64,000 bases of DNA from Arion vulgaris (taxonomy: Eukaryota > Mollusca > Gastropoda > Stylommatophora > Arionidae). The notes beneath the pieces are model-generated. The model worked only from the letters and a program-made list of their open reading frames with translations. It searched no databases and had not been told where the DNA came from. The stretch is from NCBI GenBank assembly GCA_020796225.1, contig CM036755.1:83771803-83835802 (forward strand), in the 5' to 3' direction. Below are positions 24,652 to 35,799 of this stretch, piece by piece. Within the stretch, counting starts at the first letter, position 1. Each line of letters begins with the position of its first letter. The position numbers were made by a program, and so were the translations under genes.

Positions 24652-25012
24652 GAAAGATAGCACATACATGAAATATAAGATGACATAATGAAGTTGTATG
24701 ATGAAAGATAGCACATACATGAAATAGAAGATGACATAATGAAGTTGTATGATGAAAGATAGCACATACATGAAATATAAGATGACATAATGAAGTTGTA
24801 TGATGAAAGATAACACATACATGAAATAGAAGATGACTTAATGAAGTTGTATGATGAAAGATAACACATACATGAAATATAAGATGACTTAATGAAGTTG
24901 TATGATGAAAGATAGCACATACATGAAATAGAAGATGACTTAATGAAGTTGTATGATGAAAGATAACACATACATGAAATAAAAGATGACATAATGAAGG
25001 TGTATGATGAAA
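24652..25012. repeat. 51-bp minisatellite (7 copies)
   Basis: Units share AATGAAGTTGTATGATGAAA and CACATACATGAAAT. The 51-bp period gives spurious open frames on the minus strand. Confidence 0.95.
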
Positions 25013-25089
25013 CTGATAATTAACCAAGTCTATCAAAAGCGATCCATGAAGCAACATGACGGCACAGAGGGACAAATAACAAGTTGAGA

Positions 25090-25175
25090 ATAAAATGAAA
25101 CAGTTTAGAGAAACTTAACTAAAAAATCAATATACACTCATCTGTATGGTGTGGAGGGTGGCAAAATTGTTTAAC
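25090..25175 (-). repeat. Inverted copy of 29,525-29,610
   Basis: The reverse complement shares CCATACAGATGAGTGTATAT and TCTCTAAACTGTTTCATTTT-like text with 29,525-29,610. Confidence 0.75.
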
Positions 25176-25202
25176 ACTAACATTTATATCAAAGTTACAA
25201 GA

Positions 25203-25221
25203 CCTATACACACACATACAT

Positions 25222-25280
<59 letters not shown>

Positions 25281-25283
25281 TAT
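25203..25283. repeat. (CA)n(TA)n microsatellite
   Basis: CA-rich then TA dinucleotide runs. Confidence 0.97.
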
Positions 25284-25404
25284 ATAAGATTTCAATTATA
25301 GAAAATAAAAACGTGTAAAGTTTAATAATAAAACGATGTAATGTAAACAAAAGTGAATATTATATTGTAACGAAATCAACAAGACTAAACTGAAACATAA
25401 TTAC

Positions 25405-25990
25405 AATCATCATCATCAAGGTGCGTATCCTTTATAGGACGTTGCTCTCTTTGCAGCGCATCTGAAATTTACTCTATCTCTAGCCAGTTCACCCACTTCG
25501 TCGATGGTCATGTTCATGGTTTCTTCAATATCTTGTAGCCATCTTCTTGGTCTGCCTCTGCGTCATGGGACCCTGCCCTCTAATATTGTTCTCTCCAGGC
25601 CATCGTGACGCTTGGTGTGACCAAAGTATATAATTTTTTTGTATAGTATGTTGTTTATCAGGCAATTGTCTTTAACATTCAGTTCTTTCAAGACATCAGC
25701 GTCTTTTTCTGTCCATGGTATTCGTAGGATCTTTCTGTAGCATTTAGTTTCGAAGGACTGGATTTTCGTTCTTGTTGTTTGTGTAATAGTCCATGATTCA
25801 CAACCATAAGTAGCCACTGGGAAAATACATGCTCTCAATATTTTTAATTTTAGTATTTTGCTGGTGCTTTGCCATATGTTCTTCATTGTGTTTAACCTCT
25901 TGATTGCTATTGCAATCTTTTGCCAATCAATAATTACAATACAGTCATGAATGTTTATTTTATAGCAAAGAGATAGGAAATGCAACAATA
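25405..25990 (-). pseudogene. Retrotransposon RT C-terminus and 3' end
   Basis: The minus-strand frame 25,988-25,563 contains Y-G-C-E-S-W-T-I-T, C-Y-R-K-I-L-R-I-P-W-T and Y-F-G-H-T-K-R-H-D-G-L-E. It then continues into R-G-R-P-R-R-W-L-Q-D-I and an A-T-S-Y-K-G-Y-A-P end just before a (GAT)n tail at about 25,407. The GAT-repeat 3' tail and the Y-G-C-E-S-W motif fit RTE-like or related APE elements. The element is 5'-truncated. Confidence 0.85.
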
Positions 25991-26135
25991 CGAAACGATC
26001 AAGGGATATCGTTGATCATTTCAATGAAGTCACAAGGTATAGATGGAAAAAAGCAAAATACCACAAGCTTAGTGTTCGAACTACGATTCTATATTTCTGA
26101 AAAGAGCACAACAACGATCGTTTGACTAACCATCA

Positions 26136-27492
26136 ATCAACATGGAACTGGTTAGTCAATGTTAGATGTTGGGAACTGGTTAGTCAATGTTAGATGTTGG
26201 GAACTGGTTAGTCAATGTTAGATGTTGGGAACTGGTTAGTCAATGTTAGATGTTGGGAACTGGTTAGTCAATGTTAGATGTTGGGAACTGGTTAGTCAAT
26301 GTTAGATGTTGGGAACTGGTTAGTCAATGTTAGATGTTGGGAACTGGTTAGTCGATGTTAGATGTTGGGAACTGGTTAGTCAATGTTAGATGTTGGGAAC
26401 TGGTTAGTCAATGTTAGATGTTGGGAACTGGTTAGTCAATGTTAGATGTTGGGAACTGGTTAGTCAATGTTAGATGTTGGGAACTGGTTAGTCGATGTTA
26501 GATGTTGGGAACTGGTTAGTCAATGTTAGATGTTGGGAACTGGTTAGTCAATGTTAGATGTTGGGAACTGGTTAGTCGATGTTAGATGTTGGGAACTGGT
26601 TAGTCGATGTTAGATGTTGGGAACTGGTTAGACAATGTTAGATGTTGGGAACTGGTTAGTCAATGTTAGATGTTGGGAACTGGTTAGTCAATGTTAGATG
26701 TTGGGAACTGGTTAGTCAATGTTAGATGTTGGGAACTGGTTAGTCAATGTTAGATGTTGGGAACTGGTTAGTCAATGTTAGATGTTGGGAACTGGTTAGT
26801 CAATGTTAGATGTTGGGAACTGGTTAGTCGATGTTAGATGTTGGGAACTGGTTAGTCAATGTTAGATGTTGGGAACTGGTTAGTCAATGTTAGATGTTGG
26901 GAACTGGTTAGTCAATGTTAGATGTTGGGAACTGGTTAGTCAATGTTAGATGTTGGGAACTGGTTAGTCAATGTTAGATGTTGGGAACTGGTTAGTCAAT
27001 GTTAGATGTTGGGAACTGGTTGGTCAATGTTAGATGTTGGGAACTGGTTAGTCAATGTTAGATGTTGAGAACTGGTTAGTCAATGTTAGATGGGAACTGG
27101 TTAGTCAATGTTAGATATTGGGAACTAGTACGGTTAGTCGATGTTAGACGTTGGGAACTGGTTAGTCAATGTTAGATGTTGGGAACTGGTTAGTCAATGT
27201 TAGATGTTGGGAACTGGTTAGTCAATGTTAGATGTTGGGAACTGGTTAGTCAATGTTAGATGTTGGGAACTGGTTAGTCAATGTTAGATGTTGGGAACTG
27301 GTTAGTCAATGTTAGATGTTGGGAACTGGTTAGTCAATGTTAGATGTTGGGAACTGGTTAGTCAATGTTAGATGTTGGGAACTGGTTAGTCAATGTTAGA
27401 TGTTGGGAACTGGTTAGTCGATGTTAGATGTTGGGAACTGGTTAGTCGATGTTAGATGTTGGGAACTAGTACGGTTAGTCGATGTTAGATTT
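26136..27492. repeat. 28-bp minisatellite (about 48 copies)
   Basis: The unit contains AACTGGTTAGTCAATGTTAG. Copies are highly uniform, mostly varying CAATG/CGATG, so the array is young or homogenised. Variant units at about 27,120 and 27,465 (AACTAGTACGGTTAGTCGAT) lead into the 49-bp repeat. They match the retroelement 3' region at 31,380-31,410, indicating that the array grew from it. Confidence 0.97.
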
Positions 27493-27646
27493 GGGAAATA
27501 TAACGAAGGAGATCGCAACACCGTGGACATGTCTCGAGTGCAATGAATATAACGAAGGAGATCGCAACACCGTGGACATGTCTCGAGTGCAATGAATATA
27601 ACGAAGGAGATCGCAACACCTTGTACATGTCTCGAGTGCAATAAAG
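27493..27646. repeat. 49-bp triplication of a retroelement 3' end
   Basis: Three copies contain AACGAAGGAGATCGCAACAC and GACATGTCTCGAGTGCAATG. They resemble 31,415-31,465 and the complement of 11,985-12,040, the 3' end of the RNase H retroelement. Confidence 0.85.
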
Positions 27647-28611
27647 ATTATTATAAGCTAAAATTAGAAACAGAAAAGTTAATAAATTCATATTCTATTT
27701 GTTGTAGTCTCCCCCCGATATTGAAAGGAGTTATGGCCGAATATTGTTGTAGTTCTCCCTAAAACTAGGGGTTAACTGCTGTAGTTATGTTTACTTCCTG
27801 CCTTTACTTGACGAACTGTTCCTTCCTTTCATTTAATATGATTGTGTAATTTATTTCAGTCTTCGCTTACTACCTTGGGGAAGCACGGATGGGAGTTTGG
27901 GTTATCCCTGGTCATTAAGACAACTGATGCTGTTTGCTGACTGACTGTTGAATGTTTGGTGACCTTGATCTGACTGATTATGGTCTAGAGCACAGAGGGT
28001 TTACTGTTGTTGTTAACCATGGTCACCTATGACCAGTTGATGAGCCACGTTTGACGACGTGTGGTGACTAGTTCCCATTCAGCTCATTCAACTTGGGTCT
28101 TCCTGAGATCCCGTCAGGATTTTTCCTTTCTTTTCGACCATGGTTGGCTGTTGTAGTTAGTTGTTGTGGAGTCACGTTTAACGACGTCTAGTGACTTGTT
28201 CCTATGTATCTCTTACAACTCTAATAACCCTGAAGGACTCTACCTGTGCGATTGTTTTTGGGGATTTCGCCGTCGTGTCGACAGCGAGGTCTCCAGGGTG
28301 GTGTAGTGGATAGCCAGTTCCCCCTCCCAGGTGGCAGCTGAGGAACAGACAAGTAGCTTTAGTTTATAGTATAGTTGGTATGATATATTAGTAGAGACTT
28401 AGTGTTTGCACTCTCTAAACAAAAGGGTAACACTAAACGAGACAATTGACGTAGTAAAAAGCTAAAATACGTAGTTGTGTAGTGACGGTTGAGTAAGATT
28501 TGCAGTTGGTAAACAAGCAAGGAGGAACGTTAGAGACATTGCGACTAATAGGACATGCTTTAATATGTTTTTGAATTCAATAATTATACAATAAAGGAAT
28601 GTAAACTTCAC
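27647..28611. other. no gene; two imperfect direct repeats
   Basis: No coding frame stands out. Related blocks with CACGTTTGACGACGTGTGGT at about 28,048 and CACGTTTAACGACGTCTAGT at about 28,174 form an imperfect direct repeat. The sequence is more GC-rich than its surroundings and may be an old element's untranslated region. Confidence 0.5.
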
Positions 28612-28968
28612 ATATGGCATTTGTATACTTTTACACCTGTTTGAGTTGTCAATTGGAAATATAACATTTGTATACTTTTACACCCGTTTGAGTTGCCAAT
28701 TGGAAATATGACATTTGTATACTTTTACACCCGTTTGAGTTGCCAATTGGAAATATGACATTTGTATACTTTTACACCGTTTGAGTTGCCAATTGGAAAT
28801 ATGGCATTTGTATACTTTTACACCCGTTTGAGTTGCCAATTGGAAATATGACATTTGTATACTTTTACACCCGTTTGAGTTGCCAATTGGAAATATGACA
28901 TTTGTATACTTTTACACCTGTTTGAGTTGCCAATTGGAAATATGACATTTGTATACCTTTTCATCGTT
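28612..28968. repeat. 47-bp minisatellite (about 7.5 copies)
   Basis: Units share CATTTGTATACTTTTACACC and GAGTTGCCAATTGGAAATAT. Confidence 0.95.
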
Positions 28969-29371
28969 TCGATATTTGTATACGTTTGAGTTGTCAATAA
29001 GTTTCTACATACAAAAATATTAAATAGTCAATTGGATAAAGCTGAATTATCGACGACAAGAAGATAGTATCACAATGGACCGAACAAAACGAACTAGACT
29101 TACTGCGATCAAGAGATACACGATAAATGGGATGATGGAAGATTAGTGGAAATGACGGTTTAGAGAGAAGATGGTCAGGAAACACAACAACTCTAAAAAC
29201 TGGAATCATACAGTAACAATGGAACAACCACATAAAGGAGAGCGTCCACCGACTATCCTAAAGTAAGGCCCTGACTACAATGCAAATTGTTATATAAAAG
29301 GAAACCCTATCAATATAAAATAAATACGAAATCAATCAATAATGGAGGGGACCCTATTACATATTACTTAC

Positions 29372-29398
29372 TTCCTTCAGATTCTGTTAACCATTGTC
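29372..29398 (-). CDS. micro-exon c of a WL-repeat gene (27 nt)
   Basis: This minus-strand exon has a long T-rich tract, acceptor ATATTGCAG and donor GTAAGTAAT. It encodes Q-W-L-T-E-S-E-G in the shared phase. The codon joining it to exon b is A|AA (Lys). The downstream intron is about 6.4 kb and contains a 28-bp and a 47-bp minisatellite and a retroelement 3' end. The function is unknown. The periodic match to the other exons is the main evidence. Confidence 0.8.
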
Positions 29399-29524
29399 CT
29401 GCAATATATTTAAAAAAAAAGTTAATTGCATATCATTTACAGGGCTTTGCGAATCAACCCTAGCTTTTTAACGATGTTTGTGATTATTCTAGGCATCATT
29501 ACGTTCAGTAGTTTGCTATGTTTT

Positions 29525-29610
29525 CTAAACGGTTTGGCCACCCTCCCCCACCATACAGATGAGTGTATATTGATTTTTACTCAAAATTCTCTAAACTGTT
29601 TCATTTTATA
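29525..29610 (+). repeat. Inverted partner of 25,090-25,175
   Basis: Shares CCATACAGATGAGTGTATAT with the complement of the earlier segment. Confidence 0.75.
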
Positions 29611-29689
29611 CTAAAAAAGATCTCCATTTGCAGAAGGTGCTCAGTACCAGTGGGGAAATCGGTTAAAGCGAAGCAAGTCGTGGGTTGGT

Positions 29690-30330
29690 CATGCTGTAGA
29701 CGTTGTTCAGCAGGTATGCAGGCTCACAAATATCGATTATGGTGGAGAATGGATGCCAATGCCTTCAATATATGGGAACACTTTTTCCACCATCATTAAA
29801 TTTGACAGAAGTTGCAAAGAGAGGAATCCCGTGGCGTTGGATGCAGACGTTAAGGCTGTCATTGATGAAAACTGCGTTGAAGGTGACGATGTGATATAGA
29901 CGGATGGATCGGCAATTCGTCACGAAAAGTCCGCATGGGCCTTCTCTGCAATCTCATGTGGCAGAATGGTCCATGAGGACAGTGGTGCATTTCACATGAC
30001 AACAAGCAGCATGACAATGGAGGTACTGGCGGTGACTAATGCTTTACGTTGGATGGAGTCACAAAACTACACTCATGCGTGCATTATGAGTGATTCATTG
30101 AGTATGATCCGCAAGGTGGAGGCTGGTTAGGAGCGCAGGCAATGGACTAAATCACTACAAGAGTCAACAATTTGAAGAATAACACTTATCTTCGTTCCGG
30201 GGCACATGGGTGTCGTTGGCAATGAGAGAGCAGACAGGCTGGTTGGCTCTGCCACCATATCAGAGAACCAGCCAATGGATAGAGCTGATATTTTGAACGG
30301 CCTCATAGAGTGTGGCCACAAAGAAGATTT
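29690..30330 (+). pseudogene. RNase H domain of a non-LTR retrotransposon
   Basis: This is a plus-strand, frame-broken relative of 11,965-12,640. A tract with G-G-E-W-M-P-M-P-S-I-Y (about 29,742) is followed by D-G-S-A-I-R-H (about 29,901), M-E-V-L-A-V-T-N-A-L (about 30,018), the intact S-D-S-L-S-M-I-R (about 30,091) and G-H-M-G-V-V-G-N-E-R-A-D (about 30,201). Stops occur before D-G-S, after V-E-A-G and within the next segment. The domain's own 3' end is displaced about 1 kb downstream by the 52-bp array. Confidence 0.85.
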
Positions 30331-30337
30331 TCATTTA

Positions 30338-31327
30338 AACCAATCCACGTCAACTACTAGATTGCAGGAGCTGGGTTTGAAGATTGGAGTAGCAATCCAC
30401 GTCAACTACTAGATTGCAGGAGCTGGGTTTGAAGATTGGAGTAGCAATCCACGTCAACTACTAGATTGCAGGAGCTGGGTTTGAAGATTGGAGTAGCAAT
30501 CCACGTCAACTACTAGATTGCAGGAGCTGGGTTTGAAGATTGGAGTAGCAATCCACGTCAACTACTAGATTGCAGGAGCTGGGTTTGAAGATTGGAGTAG
30601 CAATCCACGTCAACTACTAGATTGTAGGAGCTGGGTTTGAAGATTGGAGTAGCAATCCACGTCAACTACTAGATTGTAGGAGCTGGGTTTGAAGATTGGA
30701 GTAGCAATCCACGTCAACTACTAGATTGTAGGAGCTGGGTTTGAAGATTGGAGTAGCAATCCACGTCAACTACTAGATTGCAGGAGCTGGGTTTGAAGAT
30801 TGGAGTAGCAATCCACGTCAACTACTAGATTGTAGGAGCTGGGTTTGAAGATTGGAGTAGCAATCCATGTCAACTACTAGATTGCAGGAGCTGGGTTTGA
30901 AGATTGGAGTAGCAATCCACGTCAACTACTAGATTGCAGGAGCTGGGTTTGAAGATTGGAGTAGCAATCCACGTCAACTACTAGATTGTAGGAGCTGGGT
31001 TTGAAGATTGGAGTAGCAATCCACGTCAACTACTAGATTGTAGGAGCTGGGTTTGAAGATTGGAGTAGCAATCCACGTCAACTACTAGATTGTAGGAGCT
31101 GGGTTTGAAGATTGGAGTAGCAATCCAAGTCAACTACTAGATTGTAGGAGCTGGGTTTGAAGATTGGAGTAGCAATCCATGTCAACTACTAGATTGCAGG
31201 AGCTGGGTTTGAAGATTGGAGTAGCAATCCACGTCAACTACTAGATTGCAGGAGCTGGGTTTGAAGATTGGAGTAGCAATCCACGTCAACTACTAGATTG
31301 CAGGTGCTGGGTTTGAAGATTGGAGCA
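30338..31327. repeat. 52-bp minisatellite (about 19 copies)
   Basis: Units contain CAATCCACGTCAACTACTAG and GGAGCTGGGTTTGAAGATTG. The array sits between the RNase H domain and the 3' end of the same retroelement. Confidence 0.97.
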
Positions 31328-31359
31328 GTAAGAAAATAACAGCATAACTGGTACGTGAG

Positions 31360-31492
31360 TAGGCTCATTAATCAAAATCGAACTGGTACGGTCAGTCGCT
31401 GGACGATGTTGGAGATATTTCGAAGGAGATCGGAGCACCTATGGACATGTCTGGAGTGCAATGAAGATATTCCAAATTGAAACTGAAACTGC
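31360..31492 (+). mobile_element. 3' end of the RNase H retroelement
   Basis: Matches the complement of 11,965-12,080 through GAAGGAGATCGGAGCACC, then GACATGTCTGGAGTGCAATG, ending in AAATTGAAACTGAAACTG. This is the missing end of the element at 29,690. Confidence 0.8.
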
Positions 31493-31499
31493 ATGATGT

Positions 31500-31755
31500 G
31501 GTCAGCAAAGCAGGCAACAAATCAGCAGTCAAAAGGAAAAGTGTTTCGATCGTCTAATGAGAATATGGCAAGATTTAGTAGCATCATTAGCAAAACCAAT
31601 CGACAACATGATCCCAGTGCACTAGGACGACCCAGAACCAATTGGATATATAACATCATATAGATCATAGAACAACATGGACTAACAGCCACAGATGTAA
31701 CACATATACCACTCCCTATGACACTTCCCAACTTAGCGCTCGCTAAGTAACGATT
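31500..31755 (+). pseudogene. RT C-terminal tail, very decayed
   Basis: Plus-strand pieces read L-G-R-P-R-T-N-W-I and E-Q-H-G-L-T-A-T-D-V-T-H. They resemble the R-P-x-T-x-W-I ... G-L-T-T-S-S-A-T-H tail of the elements ending at 9,290 and 54,960. Several stops are present. Confidence 0.6.
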
Positions 31756-31979
31756 ACCAGATAACGAGTATTTAATGTGAAATAGACAAATATTTGAGAA
31801 CTTAAAAAGTAACTAAACCTTGACTAAACCTTACAACAACAACAATACAAATAAATAATAATAACGACAAAATTGAAAGTCGTAGTAAACTGGTTCATAC
31901 TTAGTCATATTGATTTAACTCACTAATGTAAATATACAACAGCATCTTGTAACTACTTTACCATAGTTATAGTTATGTA

Positions 31980-32155
31980 CGGTTCCAAATTCACTGCAAC
32001 GTCTCACCTCATAATTGCTCCGTTCCTGTGCCAACGAAAATCAGACGAAATGCTAACAACAGTCTCCTGTGTGAACTAATTCCAGAATGAAACAGCCGTA
32101 CCGTCACAAAAAGCAACCTGCACCGAATAAATGCATATGACCGTCGCTAAAGTGT
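31980..32155 (+). repeat. Dispersed repeat copy 1 (partner at 47,425)
   Basis: Shares CATAATTGCTCCGT, GAAATGCTAACAAC, TGTCTCCTGTG-like text and AAATGCATATG with 47,425-47,600 in the same orientation. No coding capacity is seen. Confidence 0.75.
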
Positions 32156-32194
32156 CAACAACTACTGCTCATCGCTTGAATTGCAATTCACGTC

Positions 32195-32465
32195 GAAGGG
32201 AACATCAATCACGACAAAATCCAGCTTTCGGCACACGCAATATCACTGCATACGGCAGATTGAGTCGGTTCGTAATAACCGCTCTCCGTCATGTAACATT
32301 CATGGCTCACAACGTTGCTAAAGCACTAACTCAGTAGCTCGGCAAACGAAACCGAAAAATATCCTACCAAACATGGTAGAAATGCGCTAGCAAAGTCTTG
32401 TCTAGAATCAAAAAGTCCTGTTTCTGGATGGCCTTAACGCATTCCGACATTGCTGGTCAGATCCT
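32195..32465 (+). repeat. Dispersed repeat, inverted copy 2
   Basis: Partner of 20,955-21,285 in opposite orientation. Shared text includes CACGACAAAATCCAGCTTTC, CAGTAGCTCGGCAAACGAAA and TGTCTAGAATCAAA. Confidence 0.75.
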
Positions 32466-32888
32466 TTACCATAGTAACATAATGTATGTTAGATATGAAG
32501 CGAATTGAAGCTGATATTGTTTTTTGACACAGTATAACTTGTCGCATACCAAAACAAATGTCGTTCTGTGAACTTTTGGGGTGAAAAGGCACCAAGGCAG
32601 ACCATTGCCCATAGATAAAGATGTCTGCAAAGCCTCAATGAAAAACATTTCAATAGGTCCCAGCACATGGGGCGATCTAGCTGATGACAGAGTCGTGTGG
32701 AAAGCGATATTACGCAAGGTCGCAGAGTCTTTTGAGAAGAGACATGTATGAGCTGAAAGACAAGAGAAAAAAGCGAAAACTCAGAAGTTGTCACAGAAAA
32801 ACACTTGCGAATTAACATTCTATAAAGACAAAAAGGTTATATACATTTATAACTTTTATGTATATAAATATAACAGTTAGTTACTTAC

Positions 32889-32915
32889 GTCCGAAGCTAC
32901 TTGATAACCATTTGT
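32889..32915 (-). CDS. micro-exon d of a WL-repeat gene (27 nt)
   Basis: This minus-strand exon has acceptor TTTTATTTGCAG and donor GTAAGTAACT. It encodes K-W-L-S-S-S-F-G in the shared phase. Joined to exon c, the split codon is C|GA (Arg), giving G-R before the next repeat. The downstream intron is about 3.5 kb. An IS630/Tc1-like element lies only 60 bp upstream, in the preceding intron, with its left end at 32,976. The exon itself is undisturbed. Confidence 0.8.
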
Positions 32916-32975
32916 CTGCAAATAAAAAAAATCCACATATTCGAGTGTTTCATCAAAATTTGGACTCAATGTTAT

Positions 32976-35001
32976 TATAGTCCGTTCAACAACTCATGCC
33001 CACAGTCCAATGCGAATTGTAGCACAACCATCTATTCCACAGTAGCGAAACTTTGCACACAATCTTAGAATTATACCGACGCAAATTTCTGATGGAAGAA
33101 ATTGCTATAGAAAACCTGGATTTTGTAATATAACGGTTTCCTTTGATGTTGGCGGCATATTTGGCAAGTCTGATACAGCATTTTAATTTTACAGTAAACG
33201 CACACATATGACATTTGATGTCAAGTCTCATTCAAAGGAGTATTATCCCAGCTCATACATGGGGACCAATGTTGATACTGCAATGGTGTCATGAAATAAA
33301 CGAGAATGTAGACATAGTTGTTTTATTGTGTTTTTTAAAATAATGTACATTACAGTTAAAGTTAGCTGCCATGTCATAATGCCTTCCCCGTTTCGCGTCC
33401 AGGCTTGAGACTGGCAATGGCGGAGTTACTAGGTGTTATCTTCGAGTCACTACTTCTTCGGTACAATGCGCTTGTGTTAACTGATGTGGTAGGGAAGTAT
33501 CACTACAATAAAATTCATTAATGCACACTTCAGTCAGACTCAGATGTATCTAAAATGTTGACTAGTGCTGTGGGTTGTACAAACCTCAAACCATCTCTTT
33601 GCCAGTAGCCATCCTCTTCCCGGAGAACATGATCTTCACATTTTCGCCAGTATTTCTTGTTTATCGTGGAGATGGCCTCGCGTGTCAGGTTTTGCACATC
33701 ACACATTTTGAACGTGGTATTCTTTTCGGCCACTCGTCCTTTTACTTTAGCCCATACAAGCTCTATTGGGTTTAGTTGCGGATGGTATGGTGGCAGTCGA
33801 AGAGAAGTGTTTCCGTGTTCTAATATTATTTTGTCGATTTGATAAGCCTTCGTCCTCTTTGTCTGCCTCACTATCTGTAATAATTCAGGTTTCAAACAGT
33901 TGTCGAAATTAACATTTTCTTTGACAAGCCATGTCTTCATTTCCTCTTTGGTGCTTGATGAAATTGGGATTTTGTCCTCCAGGGAAACGACATTATGATA
34001 TGAAACATTATCCATAACAATACATGAAGGTTTATCAAGAATTGGGAGTACCGTGTTTTCTAACCAGTCTCTAAAAATACATGAATTCATTTCTTTGTGG
34101 TAGTCTACACCGTCTGTTGACTTTGAGTGAAAAATATATTTCTTCCAGCAGTGGTTTTACGGAAAGTGAAACCAGCTTCTCTCACATCTTCCACAAATTT
34201 GTCTTAGATATTTCAATGTTACAATGTGATAATAGACGACTTTTCAATTTACGTAAAGTAACAAGTTCATTGTACTGGAACATTTTCAAAATTTCACGTC
34301 TGATAACACCTTTGTCAAAATCGTCAACACATAATAGCCTTCTTTGCTGCACAGTTGCATTTGCGTATCCACAGTTCTGTTTCATCCAACGAGAAAACGA
34401 CTTTCTATCTAAACCCAAAGCTGCTATGGCTCTTTACTCTGGTTCTTGTATACTGTGGTACAGATGACCCATCTGTTTCTCTTTGCGGAAATGCGCAAAT
34501 AACATTAATGACACTTTTTGCATTGTAATAAATGTGCACTTCAAACTCATTATGTATGTTAAATCAATGACTGTTAACAATATATAAGTCAACAATATTA
34601 CAAAATAACTTCACACCCATTTCGATATACGCCTTTAACTAAATGTCCGTCTCGCACTAATGACGTCAATTCTTTACCAAGTTCAAGCCCGAATCGTTAT
34701 TGTGCCCGAAAAATGCAAGAACTTTTCAAAAACCGTGAATTTCGACCTGACTGTTGCTAATTTTGTCATCAATGTATTAAATTGCTGCAAACATGAGTTT
34801 TCTTCAACCATGCCAACAAAGGCGTTAAATATATAGCACAAAGAAGGAAACTTCTAGATGGTTTGATTGTTTGAATGTCAAAAAATATTTTGTAGCGTCG
34901 GGAACATGTGTAATTCACATGCAAGTTTTTAAGTTATTTCATCAAATGGTTACAAAGATACAAATTTTTATCTGTGGGCATGACAAGTTGAACGGACTAT
35001 A
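32976..35001 (-). mobile_element. IS630/Tc1-like DNA transposon with terminal inverted repeats
   Basis: The ends form a 29-bp inverted repeat: TATAGTCCGTTCAAC at 32,976 and its complement ending at 35,001, with CATGCCCACA inside each. The only differences are a few bases in the middle. The termini are flanked by TA, as expected of this superfamily. The element is about 2.03 kb and carries a broken transposase on the minus strand. It lies in the intron between micro-exons e and d. Confidence 0.85.
33530..34490 (-). pseudogene. IS630/Tc1-like transposase, first catalytic region missing
   Basis: Minus-strand frames are 34,418-34,182 (N-terminal DNA-binding part, with S-F-S-R-W-M-K-Q-N and C-V-D-D-F-D-K-G-V-I-R-R) and 34,090-33,530 (186 aa). 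The second contains C-I-V-M-D-N-V-S-Y-H-N-V (second catalytic Asp), L-R-L-P-P-Y-H-P-Q-L-N-P-I-E-L (third acidic site, Glu) and a terminal D-G-L-R-F-V-Q-P. The stretch that should hold the first catalytic Asp is absent between about 34,180 and 34,095, and stops lie there. The copy is therefore non-autonomous. The copy at 10 kb keeps the region missing here. Confidence 0.85.
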
Positions 35002-35167
35002 GTTATCATCTATAAAAACTGATAGCTGATAAAAAGCTGTAAATATTATTGAATTAATAGTGATAATATTGAATTTGTTATCATATTAATATCATTCATC
35101 TGTTTCATCTATTCCCCGTTCACCTCAACATTTACAGCGTTGTTCTTGATATAAGTAGTTACAGAGT

Positions 35168-35790
35168 GTGTGTGCATTTATGTTAATATTGATACTATTG
35201 ATCTTGTTATTAATGATGATACTATTGACTTTGTTATTAATGATGATACTGTTGACTTTGTTATTAATGATGATACTGTTGAGCTTGTTATTAATAGTGA
35301 TACTGTTGACCTTGTTATTAATAGTGATACTGTTGAGCTTGTTATTAATGGTGATACTGTTGACTGTGTTATTAATAGTGATACTGTTGAGCTTGTTATT
35401 AATGGTGATACTGTCGACTGTGTTATTAATGATGATACTGTTGACTTTGTTATTAATGATGATACTGTTGAGCTTGTTATTAATGGTGATACTGTTGACT
35501 TTGTTATTAATAGTGATACTGTTGACCTTCTTATTAATAGTGATACTGTTGACTTTGTTATTAATAGTGATACTGTTGATCTTGTTATTAATAGTGATAC
35601 TGTTGAGCTTGTTATTAATAGTGATACTGTTGACTTTGTTATTAATAGTGATACTGTTGACTTTGTTATTAATAGTGATACTGTTGAGCTTGTTTTTAAT
35701 GATGATACTGTTGACCTTGTTATTAATGGTGGCACTGTTGGTGATGTTATTAATGGTGATATCGTTGAACTTGTTTTTAATGGTTATCAG
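35168..35790. repeat. 27-bp minisatellite (about 23 copies)
   Basis: The unit is GATACTGTTGACTTTGTTATTAATAGT with variants, so the long plus-strand (35,170-36,078) and minus-strand frames are 9-residue repeats with no coding meaning. It abuts the 3' end of an RNase H element. Confidence 0.95.
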
Positions 35791-35799
35791 TTATATGAG

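Noticed and set aside
28295..28350. tRNA-like text (GGTGTAGTGGATAGCC)
   Set aside because: No B-box follows at the right distance and no cloverleaf can be drawn.
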